Positions 17,354 through 25,946 of a stretch of 64,000 nt of DNA are shown piece after piece. Below the pieces are notes generated by a model, which was given only the letters and a program-made list of their open reading frames with translations, had not been told where the DNA came from and made no database searches. The DNA comes from Bradyrhizobium sp. CCGE-LA001 (lineage in GTDB: Bacteria > Pseudomonadota > Alphaproteobacteria > Rhizobiales > Xanthobacteraceae). Position 1 is the stretch's first letter. Every line of letters starts with the position of its first letter. The position numbers and the translations under genes were made by a program. The stretch spans positions 5,201,501-5,265,500 of the forward strand of contig NZ_CP013949.1 in the NCBI RefSeq assembly GCF_000296215.2. Reading direction: 5' to 3'.

Positions 17354-18640
17354 TCACTTCTCCATGGCTTCATAGACGAGTTGCTTCAATGTCCGCTGCA
17401 CGCGCTGGCGCTCGGTCGGGGTCTGCTCCAGGAGGACGAAGAACATGTCCTGCTTGGGATCGATGACGAAATAGCAGCCGGAGGCGCCGTCCCACTTCAA
17501 TTCGCCGAGATTGCCGGGCGGCGGCGGTTTTGCGTTGCCGGGATCGGTCCGCACGGCGAGCCCGAGACCGAAGCCGAACCCGTCGCCGGGGAAGTAGAAA
17601 TAGTCACGATCGACGCCGGAGCCCGGTCCGACCTGGTCGGTCGTCATCAGCTTGAAGGTCGCCGGCTTGAGGATGGTCTTGCCGTCGAGGCTGCCGCCAT
17701 TGAGCAGCATCTGCGCGAAGCGCTCATAGTCGGCCATGGTCGTGACCATGCCGCCGCTGGCGAACTGGATCTTCTTTGCGACGGAGGGATCGTTGATCCG
17801 GCCGACCCTGAAATCACTGTCGTTCGGCACCGGCTGCGCCAGCAGCTTCTGCTTCTCGGGGGCCGTGACGAAGAAGCCGGTATCGACCATGCCCAAGGGA
17901 TCGAGCAGCTTCTCCCGCATGATGTCGATGAGCGGCTTGCCGGCCGCGACCTCCATCACGCGCGCGAGCACGTCGGTGGAATGACCGTATTGCCAGAGCG
18001 CGCCCGGCTGGTTGTGCAGCGGCAGTTTTGCGATGCGCTCGGCGAACTCGGCGAGATCATAATCGCCGGCATAGATATTGGCTTCGCGATAGGCCTTGCG
18101 CACCAGGCTATCGCCATAGAAACCATAGGTGATGCCCGAAGTATGGCGCATCAGATCGAGGACGGTCATCGGCCGGCTCGGCGGCACCAGCTCGAGCGAC
18201 TTGCTGCCGTCCTCGGCCTTCTTCTCGACGCCAACCTTTACATTGGCGAAGGACGGGATGTATTTTGAGACGGGATCATCGAGCTTGATCTTGCCGTCTT
18301 CGACCAATTGCATCGCGACGACCGAGGTGATCGCCTTGGTCATCGAGAACAGGCGGAAGATGGTCTTGTCGGTGATCGGCGCCTTGCTGACCACGTCCTG
18401 CACGCCGAAGGCCTCGTGATACACCGCCTTGCCGTGCTGCTTGATCAGCACCGTGGCGCCGGCGATCTTGCCGGTCGCGACCTCGTTCTTGAAGAACTCG
18501 CTGATCTTGGCGAGCTTGTCCTGATTGAAATGCGCGCCGGCCGGAATCTCGTAGGTGCCCTCCGCCCGCGCGAACGACACCACGCCAAGCGATACCAGCG
18601 CGCCGCAGACCAGCGCACGCAGTCCAGAATGTGAAATCAT
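17354..18640 (-). CDS. exported serine hydrolase, beta-lactamase class C/esterase family (paralogue)
   Basis: This 428-aa protein has a signal peptide (about 1-26). The SxxK motif is FRLFSMTKAITS, the second motif region ALWQYGHSTDVLARVMEV, and the C-terminal part GDGFGFGLGLAVRTD matches its neighbour. It shares the whole layout with the downstream gene (for example DDPVSKYIP and LLDPLGM), so the pair arose by duplication. ATG 18640 follows a strong GGGGAGGGGAT site. It is the first gene of a two-gene operon. Transport across the inner membrane is inferred from the signal peptide. Confidence 0.86.
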   Translation of the reverse strand: MISHSGLRALVCGALVSLGVVSFARAEGTYEIPAGAHFNQDKLAKISEFFKNEVATGKIAGATVLIKQHGKAVYHEAFGVQDVVSKAPITDKTIFRLFSMTKAITSVVAMQLVEDGKIKLDDPVSKYIPSFANVKVGVEKKAEDGSKSLELVPPSRPMTVLDLMRHTSGITYGFYGDSLVRKAYREANIYAGDYDLAEFAERIAKLPLHNQPGALWQYGHSTDVLARVMEVAAGKPLIDIMREKLLDPLGMVDTGFFVTAPEKQKLLAQPVPNDSDFRVGRINDPSVAKKIQFASGGMVTTMADYERFAQMLLNGGSLDGKTILKPATFKLMTTDQVGPGSGVDRDYFYFPGDGFGFGLGLAVRTDPGNAKPPPPGNLGELKWDGASGCYFVIDPKQDMFFVLLEQTPTERQRVQRTLKQLVYEAMEK

Positions 18641-18686
18641 ATCCCCTCCCCGGAACATGGTCCGGCGGAGTGTACCGGCAGCGAGA

Positions 18687-19241
18687 TCAGGCACAAGAGC
18701 CACCGTGCCGCGCCAGCGCCTCGGCATGAAGCTTGGCGCTCGGCTCCGAGAAGCAGCAGAACAACACGCGGGCAACGGAGGGAGCCGCAGAGAGCCCTTC
18801 GATCACCGTGCGCACGGCGATCTCGGCGGCGCGGTCGGCAGGGAAGCGGTAGATGCCGGTCGAGATTGCCGGAAATGCCACCGAGGTCAGCTCATGCTTG
18901 CCGCACAGCTCGATGGAGCGGCGATAGCAGGAGGCGAGCAGATCGTCCTCGCCGAGGGTGCCGCCATTCCAGACCGGGCCGACGGTATGGATGACGTGCG
19001 CGGCCTTGAGCCGGTAGCCCCTGGTGATCTTGGCATCGCCGGTCTTGCAGCCGTGGAGCATGCGGCATTCCGCGACGAGTTCAGGCCCGGCGGCCCGATG
19101 GATCGCGCCGTCCACGCCGCCCCCGCCCAGGAGCGACGTGTTGGCGGCGTTGACGATGGCGTCAACGCCGAGTGTGGTGATGTCGGCAACGATGACCTCG
19201 AGCTCGGCGCCACTCACCTGGCGCTTGAGCACGGTCATCAC
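18687..19241 (-). CDS. macro domain protein, O-acetyl-ADP-ribose deacetylase type
   Basis: This 184-aa single macro domain recognises ADP-ribose and its esters. The ribose-binding loop DAIVNAANTSLLGGGGVDGAIHRAAG (about 27-52) and the phosphate loop AFPAISTGIYRFPAD match YmdB/MacroD-type hydrolases, including the Asn and the catalytic Asp in GGGVDGAIH. The cell role may be reversal of ADP-ribosylation or cleavage of O-acetyl-ADP-ribose. Its start is one base from the end of grxD on the same strand, so it is probably cotranscribed with it. Confidence 0.9.
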   Translation of the reverse strand: MMTVLKRQVSGAELEVIVADITTLGVDAIVNAANTSLLGGGGVDGAIHRAAGPELVAECRMLHGCKTGDAKITRGYRLKAAHVIHTVGPVWNGGTLGEDDLLASCYRRSIELCGKHELTSVAFPAISTGIYRFPADRAAEIAVRTVIEGLSAAPSVARVLFCCFSEPSAKLHAEALARHGGSCA

Positions 19242-19242
19242 A

Positions 19243-19569
<327 letters not shown>

Positions 19570-19854
19570 ATCCGTGTCCTTTTGGGGCCTCAACGATCGC
19601 TTCCGGGCCGGCCCAGCCGATTTAACCCGATATCTGGCTATATATGTAGCCCAAACCGTTGTGCATCCAAAGTAAAATGGCGGCGAACGGACCCGGGACA
19701 GCCCGCTTTGACGGCGCCGCGTGATGGGCTGATGACACTAATATTAACGGCTGGGAGGACTTTTATCTCGTAACGGAGGCCCCATTTAGGACGAACCCTG
19801 GTTTTGGAACCGGGCAACGCCAACAACGTTCTCTTGTCCTGTCTGGAGAAAAAC

Positions 19855-21099
19855 GTGACGAAACCAGCCTCCGCTACGGCCGCCCCTCATTCGTCACTTT
19901 CCTCCCACCCGGGCGACCTCGCCTGGCGGCTGGAAGACGCGTTTCTCAACGTTCGCAATGAGACTGAGCGCCGCGCGGCGCCGCTGTCGCCGGAGGACCA
20001 GCAGATTCAGTCGATGCCCGATGCGAGCCCGGCGAAATGGCATCGGGCGCATACCACCTGGTTCTGGGAGCAATTCCTGCTCGGCGAGCACTGTCCCGAC
20101 TACCGGCCCTTCCACCCCGATTTCGCCTTCCTGTTCAATTCCTATTACGTCAGCGCCGGCCCGCGTCATGCTCGCAACCATCGCGGTGACATCACCCGGC
20201 CCAGCGCGGACGAAGTCGGCGCCTATCGCAAATATGTCGATGCCGCCGTCGTCAAATTCTTCCGCGAGGCCGACGCGGCTAAGCTGCGCGAGATCGCGCC
20301 GCTGGTCGAGGTCGGGCTCAACCACGAGCAGCAGCATCAGGAGCTGATGTTCACAGACATCCTGCACGGCTTTGCGCAGAATCCGGTCTACCCGGCCTAT
20401 AACCCGGACTGGCGCTTCCCGGTCGCAACGCGCGGCGGCGATGACTGGTTGACACTCAACGAGGGCATTCACACCGTCGGCCATGTCGACGACAGCTTCC
20501 ATTTCGACAATGAGAAGCCTGCCCATCGCGCCCTGGTCGGCCCGGTCAAGCTCGCCCGCAATCTCGTCACCAACGCCGAATGGCTCGCCTTCATGCAGGA
20601 TGGCGGCTACCGGACCGCAACGCTGTGGCTGATGGACGGCTTTGCCGCGGCCAGCAAGGAAGACTGGCAGGCCCCCGGCTATTGGCGCGAGGTCGATGGC
20701 GCATGGCAGGTGATGACGCTCGCCGGCCTCAAGCCGGTCGACCCGAACGCGCCAGTCTGTCACGTCAGCTATTACGAGGCGGATGCGTATGCCCGCTGGG
20801 CCGGAAAACACCTGCCGACCGAGATCGAATGGGAGGTCGCTGCGCGCACCAAGCAGCTCAACGACGCTTTCGGCATCGTGTGGCAATGGACGCGGTCTTC
20901 GTACTCGCCCTACCCCGGCTATCGCGCCGTCGAAGGCGCGCTCGGCGAATACAACGGCAAATTCATGGTCAACCAGCTGGTGCTGCGCGGCTCCTCGCTT
21001 GCAACCCCGGAAGGGCACAGCCGTATCACCTATCGCAACTTCTTCTATCCGCACCACCGTTGGCAGTTCACGGGGCTGCGGCTCGCCGACTACGAGTAA
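19855..21099 (+). CDS. egtB: ergothioneine biosynthesis sulfoxide synthase
   Basis: EgtB is a non-haem iron enzyme that forms the C-S bond on hercynine. The N-terminal DinB-like domain holds WHRAHTTWFWEQFL (His63/66) and GLNHEQQHQELMF (His157, His161), giving the three iron ligands. The C-terminal FGE-sulfatase fold contains HVSYYEADAYARWAGKHLPTE and ends FYPHHRWQFTGLRLADYE. GTG 19855 with TGGAG upstream gives 414 aa; a TTG at 19804 is also open. It precedes egtD by 43 bp. The sulfur donor, gamma-Glu-Cys or Cys, is not decided by what is visible. Confidence 0.93.
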   Translation: MTKPASATAAPHSSLSSHPGDLAWRLEDAFLNVRNETERRAAPLSPEDQQIQSMPDASPAKWHRAHTTWFWEQFLLGEHCPDYRPFHPDFAFLFNSYYVSAGPRHARNHRGDITRPSADEVGAYRKYVDAAVVKFFREADAAKLREIAPLVEVGLNHEQQHQELMFTDILHGFAQNPVYPAYNPDWRFPVATRGGDDWLTLNEGIHTVGHVDDSFHFDNEKPAHRALVGPVKLARNLVTNAEWLAFMQDGGYRTATLWLMDGFAAASKEDWQAPGYWREVDGAWQVMTLAGLKPVDPNAPVCHVSYYEADAYARWAGKHLPTEIEWEVAARTKQLNDAFGIVWQWTRSSYSPYPGYRAVEGALGEYNGKFMVNQLVLRGSSLATPEGHSRITYRNFFYPHHRWQFTGLRLADYE

Positions 21100-21142
21100 T
21101 CCGACGAAAATGCGCGCCGGACAGCGCGTTCAGGAGAGTATC

Positions 21143-22114
21143 ATGAATGTGCACGCCAGCGCTTTGGCCGAAGCCCATCTCCCCGACGAGCAAACCACCG
21201 CTTTCGCCCGCGAGGCCATCGCGGACCTCTCGCAGCAGCCGAAGAAGCTGTCGCCGAAATTTTTCTACGATGCGACCGGGTCGGAGCTGTTCGAGGCGAT
21301 CACGAAGCTGCCGGAATATTATCCGACGCGCACCGAGCTTGCGATCCTGAGAGAGCGCGGCGGTGAGATCGGGAAGATCATTCCCGAGCACGCGGCGCTG
21401 GTCGAGTTCGGCGCCGGCGCCACGACGAAGGTCCGCCTGCTGCTCGGTCATTGCAGGTTCGCGGCCTATGTCCCCGTCGACATCTCAGGCGATTTCCTAA
21501 AGGCGCAGGCGAACGCCCTGAAGCGGGATTTCCCCGCGCTCGGCATTTATCCCGTCGCGGCCGACTTCACGACGCCGTTCGAGCTGCCGAGGCAAGTCGC
21601 ATCCATGCCCAAGGTCGGCTTCTTCCCGGGCTCGACCATCGGCAATTTCGAGCCGCAGGAAGCGCAAGCCTTCCTGAAGAGCGCCCGCAAGATCCTCGGT
21701 ACCGGAGCGCAGATGATCATCGGCGCCGATCTCGAGAAGGACGAGAAGGTGCTGCACGACGCCTATAACGATGCCGCCGGCGTCACCGCGCGCTTCAACC
21801 TCAATGTGCTGGTGCGCATCAATCGCGAGCTCGGCGGCAATTTCGACCTGTCCGCCTTCACCCATCGCGCGATCTACAATCGCGAGCGGCACCGTATCGA
21901 GATGCACCTGATCAGCAAGAAGAGCCAGACCGTGCGCCTGCTCGGCACCAGCTTCTCGTTCCGCCCGGGCGAGAGCATCCACACCGAGAACAGCTACAAA
22001 TACAGCATCGAACGGTTTGCGGCGCTGGCGCAGGGCGCAGGCTGGCGCGTGCGCGAGAGCTGGACGGATGCAGCCAGGATGTTCTCGGTGCACGCGCTGG
22101 AGGTGGCGGAGTAG
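21143..22114 (+). CDS. egtD: L-histidine N(alpha)-methyltransferase
   Basis: This 323-aa SAM-dependent enzyme trimethylates histidine to hercynine, the first step of ergothioneine synthesis. It has the family N terminus KKLSPKFFYDATGSELFEAI, the SAM loop ALVEFGAGATTKVRLLL, and the C-terminal SFRPGESIHTENSYKYS with substrate-binding residues. ATG 21143 follows CAGGAGAG. It sits just after egtB, so the two form an operon. No egtA, egtC or egtE homologue is next to them. Confidence 0.95.
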   Translation: MNVHASALAEAHLPDEQTTAFAREAIADLSQQPKKLSPKFFYDATGSELFEAITKLPEYYPTRTELAILRERGGEIGKIIPEHAALVEFGAGATTKVRLLLGHCRFAAYVPVDISGDFLKAQANALKRDFPALGIYPVAADFTTPFELPRQVASMPKVGFFPGSTIGNFEPQEAQAFLKSARKILGTGAQMIIGADLEKDEKVLHDAYNDAAGVTARFNLNVLVRINRELGGNFDLSAFTHRAIYNRERHRIEMHLISKKSQTVRLLGTSFSFRPGESIHTENSYKYSIERFAALAQGAGWRVRESWTDAARMFSVHALEVAE

Positions 22115-22124
22115 CCGGCGGGGC

Positions 22125-23321
22125 TCAATGCCCCTTCGCTTCCTCCGGTGCCGCTCCCAGCGACACCGACTCCCACACCGCCACCATGATCATGATCGTA
22201 GTCGTCGCGACCGACAGCCAGACCGGCGACAGGTCCGAGGCGAACCAGCTCAGCGCCAGCAGCAGGATGATGCCGACGCCGTGCGAGAGCTGGAGGAAGC
22301 CGCGGATCGCGTGCTTGAACAGGATGGTGCCGACCAGAAAAATTAAGGGACCGCCGATCGTGCTCACGATCGTGCGCATGTCGGAATGACCGGTCGGATG
22401 CTTCAGCACCAGTTCGTCCGAGACTGCGGTCAGGATGATGCCGGCGACGATCGGCGTATGCAGATAGGTGTAGGCGAGCCGCGCCAGGCGCCCGGATTCG
22501 GCGGATTTCGAGATGCGTTCTGAGCCGGCCTCGGCACCTCTGTGAAAATAGATCCACCACATCGCGATGGCGCCGACCAGCGCAGAGACGAAAGCAAGAA
22601 TATTGCTCGCTGTCCATTCCAGCTCAGCGAATGTTGCGCCATTGACGATGATGGCTTCGCCGAGCGCGATGATGACGAAGAGAGAGCAACGCTCGGCCAT
22701 GTGCGCGCCTTCGACGGCCCAGGCCTCGACCGACGAGAAGCCCAGCTTCGGCACCCAGAACCGTGCCGCCGGGGCGATGTACTCCCAAATCACAGCCGCG
22801 ATCCACAGCCAGAGCCGCGTCTCTCCCTGGGACAAGCCGCCGGCGATCCACAACACCGCCGAGACGGAGAACCAGGCTAGGATACGGATCGCGTTGTGCC
22901 GAACTGCAGTCCGGTGATGCGGGGTCGCAAACATCCAGAACGCGGTGCGTCCGACCTGCAGGATCGCGTAGGCGATCGCGAACCACAGGCCCCGCCCCTC
23001 GAAGGCGGTCGGAATCGTCGTCGACAGCACGAGGCCGCCCAGCATCATCGCAAAGAGCAGGATGCGGACCGGCGTCAGCTCGGGATTCAACCAATTGGTG
23101 ACCCAGGCGGTGAAGACCCACACCCACCACACCGCGAGAAACAGCACGGCGACATGCACCGCGCCGAGCGGCGTGAAATGGTGCAGCAGCGTGTGCGAGA
23201 CCTGCGTGACGGCGAAGACGAAGACGAGGTCGAAGAACAGTTCGACATAGGTGACGCGGCTGTGGTGGTTCGGCGTGATGACACGAAACATCGCGCCGCG
23301 AGGATTCTCCGCAGCCATCAT
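22125..23321 (-). CDS. ltrA: low-temperature requirement protein A (LtrA) family membrane protein
   Basis: This is a polytopic inner membrane protein of about 398 aa with roughly ten hydrophobic segments. The family signature VTYVELFFDLVFVFAVTQVS lies near the N terminus and SLFVIIALGEAIIVNGA in the middle. LtrA was named from a Listeria growth phenotype in the cold; the biochemical role is unknown. ATG 23321 with GGAGAG upstream is chosen; the frame is open further up. It starts 23 bp after bolA on the same strand and converges with egtD 11 bp away. Confidence 0.88.
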   Translation of the reverse strand: MMAAENPRGAMFRVITPNHHSRVTYVELFFDLVFVFAVTQVSHTLLHHFTPLGAVHVAVLFLAVWWVWVFTAWVTNWLNPELTPVRILLFAMMLGGLVLSTTIPTAFEGRGLWFAIAYAILQVGRTAFWMFATPHHRTAVRHNAIRILAWFSVSAVLWIAGGLSQGETRLWLWIAAVIWEYIAPAARFWVPKLGFSSVEAWAVEGAHMAERCSLFVIIALGEAIIVNGATFAELEWTASNILAFVSALVGAIAMWWIYFHRGAEAGSERISKSAESGRLARLAYTYLHTPIVAGIILTAVSDELVLKHPTGHSDMRTIVSTIGGPLIFLVGTILFKHAIRGFLQLSHGVGIILLLALSWFASDLSPVWLSVATTTIMIMVAVWESVSLGAAPEEAKGH

Positions 23322-23343
23322 CGTCTCTCCGCAGGCGCTTGGA

Positions 23344-23598
23344 TCAGGTGCCGGGCACCCCGGGTCCGCCGGGTACCCCGGTTTGCAGCGCCAGCGCATG
23401 CAGCACGCCGCCCATCTGTCCCTGCAAGGACTGGTAGACGATCTGGTGCTGCTGAACGCGGGACTTGCCGCGGAAGGATTCGGAGATCACGGTCGCGGCG
23501 TAATGGTCGCCATCGCCGGCGAGGTCTCGGATGGTCACCTCGGCATCGGGGATTGCTGCCTTGATCATCGCCTCGATATCGTGGGCGTCCATAGGCAT
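23344..23598 (-). CDS. bolA: BolA family protein
   Basis: This 84-aa protein has the BolA fold (class II KH-like), with IKAAIPDAEVTIRDLAGDGDHYAATVISESFRGK and the conserved His in VQQHQIVYQSL. A Gly/Pro-rich tail, GVPGGPGVPGT, ends it. BolA proteins of this IbaG-like type act with monothiol glutaredoxin in iron-sulfur delivery or iron sensing. It lies between purL (upstream) and grxD (downstream) on the same strand, but with unrelated genes inserted on both sides. Confidence 0.93.
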   Translation of the reverse strand: MPMDAHDIEAMIKAAIPDAEVTIRDLAGDGDHYAATVISESFRGKSRVQQHQIVYQSLQGQMGGVLHALALQTGVPGGPGVPGT

Positions 23599-23796
23599 TC
23601 GGGTCTTGCTCCTTGTCTCGGCTGCGAATCAGCCTCGTCGTCGAATCGCTTGCCGGGGTCCCCGGCCCGGCAAGGCCAAACTTAGCGTGAACGGCCTTCT
23701 ACGTCACGTCCTCCGGCACTATATCCCTGATCGCATCAGGATAAAGGCACGACAAAGTGCCGCGCGTGACAGGTTGATCGAAAAAGGTGTGACATC

Positions 23797-24156
23797 ATGA
23801 AGCTTCCAGGGCCCGACCACCCCATCACCATCAGCCCAAATCCCCGGCGTGTCCGCGTCACGGCTGGCGACATCGTGATCGCGGAGACTGACAAGGCGTT
23901 GACCCTGAAGGAGGCCAAATATCCGGCAGTGCAATATGTGCCGCGCCAGGACACCAACATGTCGCTGCTGGAGCGCACCGACCGTGTCACGCACTGCCCG
24001 TACAAGGGAGACGCGAACTATTACAGCGTCAAGGCCAACGGCAAGACGCTCGACAACGCGATCTGGACCTATGAGACGCCCTTCCCCGCGATGACGGAGA
24101 TCTCGGGCCATCTCGCCTTCTATCCCGACAAGGTGAAGATCGAGGAAGTGGGGTAG
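23797..24156 (+). CDS. DUF427 family protein
   Basis: This 119-aa cytosolic protein has the DUF427 core, VRVTAGDIVIAETDKALTL, followed by THCPYKGDANYYSV and the end GHLAFYPDKVKIE. The two halves of the beta-rich fold are complete and the length is normal. ATG 23797 has AAAAGGTG upstream. The family function is not established. It converges with the small DUF1328 gene. Confidence 0.9.
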   Translation: MKLPGPDHPITISPNPRRVRVTAGDIVIAETDKALTLKEAKYPAVQYVPRQDTNMSLLERTDRVTHCPYKGDANYYSVKANGKTLDNAIWTYETPFPAMTEISGHLAFYPDKVKIEEVG

Positions 24157-24168
24157 TTGCTGGGCTTC

Positions 24169-24240
24169 GTCATGTCGGGGCCTGTCCCGGGCATCCACGT
24201 TCTTTGGGGGATGGCCGGGACAAGCCCGGCCATGATGGCG
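24169..24240. repeat. intergenic palindromic repeat (GTCATGTCGGGG family)
   Basis: CATGTCGGGGCCTGTCCCGGGCATCC pairs imperfectly with GGATGGCCGGGACAAGCCCGGCCATG around an ACGTTCTTTGG loop. It lies 13 bases after the DUF427 stop, between two convergent genes, and is probably a shared transcript end. Confidence 0.65.
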
Positions 24241-24258
24241 ATAGCTGACGCAGCTCGG

Positions 24259-24432
24259 CTACGCCCTGAAGATCGTGAGCCCCAATATCAGCAGCACCAG
24301 GAAGATCACCACGAAGACGTAGAACAGGAAGCGAGCGATATCGGCGGAAGCCGCCGAAACCCCGGTGAAGCCGAGCACGCCGGCCACGATCGAGATCAGG
24401 AGAAAGATCAGCGCCCATTTCAGGATCGTCAT
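24259..24432 (-). CDS. DUF1328 (YtjA) small membrane protein
   Basis: This 57-aa protein has two hydrophobic helices, MTILKWALIFLLISIVAGVL and RFLFYVFVVIFLVLLILGLTI, joined by GFTGVSAASADIA. This matches the DUF1328/YtjA family of small inner membrane proteins, which is often linked to stress responses. The role is unknown. It ends TIFRA with a TAG stop at 24259. It is monocistronic as far as can be seen. Confidence 0.9.
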   Translation of the reverse strand: MTILKWALIFLLISIVAGVLGFTGVSAASADIARFLFYVFVVIFLVLLILGLTIFRA

Positions 24433-24607
24433 CGCCAGCTCCGAATTGCTGCCGCTCGGCGCAGCCTCAAACTCTTATTCGCGAACGCTAACTTTGCTGG
24501 GCGGAACTGGTTCCAGAGGCGGTCGAGACTGAACGGCGGCATAAACTGCCCTTGCTGAATCCGATTCGCGGCGGCACAGTCCGGCCGGGAGGAGCGCGGG
24601 GGCAACC

Positions 24608-25798
24608 ATGATGACGATGTCACATTCGGCGACGATCGGCGCGGAGGCAAATGCCGCCCCTGTCGCTAAGACGCGCAATTTGTCGCTCGACCGCGCTCGC
24701 ACATTCCTGACGCTTGTAGTGCTGCTGCACCATGCGGTGATCCCCTATACCTATTTCGGTCATACCGATCCGACGTCCTTCTTCGGCTTCGACATGATCG
24801 TGCTCGCCACCGACAGTTTCTTCATGGCGATGTTCTTCTTCCTGTCGGGACTGTTCGCCTGGTCTGGCATCGCCCGGAAGGGAGCCCTGAACTATCTGCA
24901 GGATCGCCTCCTTCGGCTCGCACTGCCATTCGTGATCTGCGCATTCACGGTCATTCCGCTCGCCTATTACGCCATCTCGCTCCGGCACCATCCCGAGATC
25001 GGCTTTTCGGAATATTATTGGAACATGATCACGAAGGGCCCGTGGCCGAGCGGGCCGATGTGGTTTCTCTGGGTCCTGCTCGGCTTCGACCTGGTTGCCT
25101 GCGTGTTGCACCGGCTGTCGCCCAAGCTGCTTGATCCGATCAATCGCCTCTCGCTATATGGCCGCCGCCGGCCCGCGGTGTTCTTCGCGGTCATGCTCGC
25201 CGTCACCGCTGCGTTCTACATTCCCGGGCGGGTTCATTTCGGACCAAACAGTTGGTTCGAGTTCGGGCCATTCTCTGTCCAGCAGGGACGCGTGATGCTC
25301 TACGCGACCTACTTCTTTTTCGGCGCCGGCATCGGCGTTGCGCAAATGGATCGCGGGCTGCTCGCTGCCGACGGCCGGATGGCAAGGGTCAGCTGGGACT
25401 GGGTGGTGCTGGCGATCGTTCCGTATTGCCTCTTGTGGACGCTAATCTTCATCAAGCGCGAAATACTGGGCAACCCGTCCCCGTTGCCGGATTGGTATGA
25501 AGCGCTCTATGCCGTCTGCTTCACTGTCTTCAGCGTTGCCGTCCTGTTTCTGATCCTGGCCTTTTTTCAGAGGTTCAGGCAATCAGGCTCGGCCGGGCTG
25601 CTCGATCCGATGCAGGGCGACGCATTCGGCATGTTCCTGGTGCACTATCCGATCGCACTGTGGCTGCAATACTGGCTGTTCGACTATGACCTGCCGGCGA
25701 TCGTCAAGGCCACGGTCGGGTTTGTATTGACAGTCGCGGCAAGCTGGGCGCTGACGCGCGCGTTGCGGCAGATCCCGGGCGCGACAAAGGTGCTTTGA
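24608..25798 (+). CDS. acyltransferase 3 family membrane protein
   Basis: This 396-aa protein has about ten membrane helices. The family N-terminal part shows RARTFLTLVVLLHHAVIPYTYF with the conserved Arg and the catalytic His of LLHHA. FFLSGLFAWSGIARKG and PSGPMWFLWVLLGFD also fit O-acyltransferases that acetylate glycans (OpgC/NodX class). The donor is normally acetyl-CoA, moved across the inner membrane to an extracytoplasmic acceptor. The acceptor is unknown, as there are no polysaccharide genes near. It is intact and of usual length. Confidence 0.85.
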   Translation: MMTMSHSATIGAEANAAPVAKTRNLSLDRARTFLTLVVLLHHAVIPYTYFGHTDPTSFFGFDMIVLATDSFFMAMFFFLSGLFAWSGIARKGALNYLQDRLLRLALPFVICAFTVIPLAYYAISLRHHPEIGFSEYYWNMITKGPWPSGPMWFLWVLLGFDLVACVLHRLSPKLLDPINRLSLYGRRRPAVFFAVMLAVTAAFYIPGRVHFGPNSWFEFGPFSVQQGRVMLYATYFFFGAGIGVAQMDRGLLAADGRMARVSWDWVVLAIVPYCLLWTLIFIKREILGNPSPLPDWYEALYAVCFTVFSVAVLFLILAFFQRFRQSGSAGLLDPMQGDAFGMFLVHYPIALWLQYWLFDYDLPAIVKATVGFVLTVAASWALTRALRQIPGATKVL

Positions 25799-25820
25799 GG
25801 AAGCAGCACCAGCCTCCTAT

Positions 25821-25930
25821 CGTCATTGCGAGCCAACGGGTCCGCGCGAAGCGCGGGCCGATGACAGGCTCCGCCAAGCAATCCAGAGTCCTCCGAGACA
25901 GTCTGGATTGCTTTGCGCTCCCAATGACGG
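25821..25930. repeat. intergenic palindromic repeat (CGTCATTGCGAG family)
   Basis: CGTCATTGCGAGC at one end pairs with GCGCTCCCAATGACGG at the other, and AAGCAATCCAGAGTC pairs with GACAGTCTGGATTGCTT inside. This long imperfect hairpin separates the convergent acyltransferase and purL. It belongs to a widespread repeat of rhizobial genomes. Confidence 0.75.
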
Positions 25931-25946
25931 AGTTCGCGACAACGCC

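Noticed and set aside
19894..21057. 387-codon open frame on the minus strand
   Set aside because: It is antisense to egtB, whose iron-binding His residues and fold are certain.
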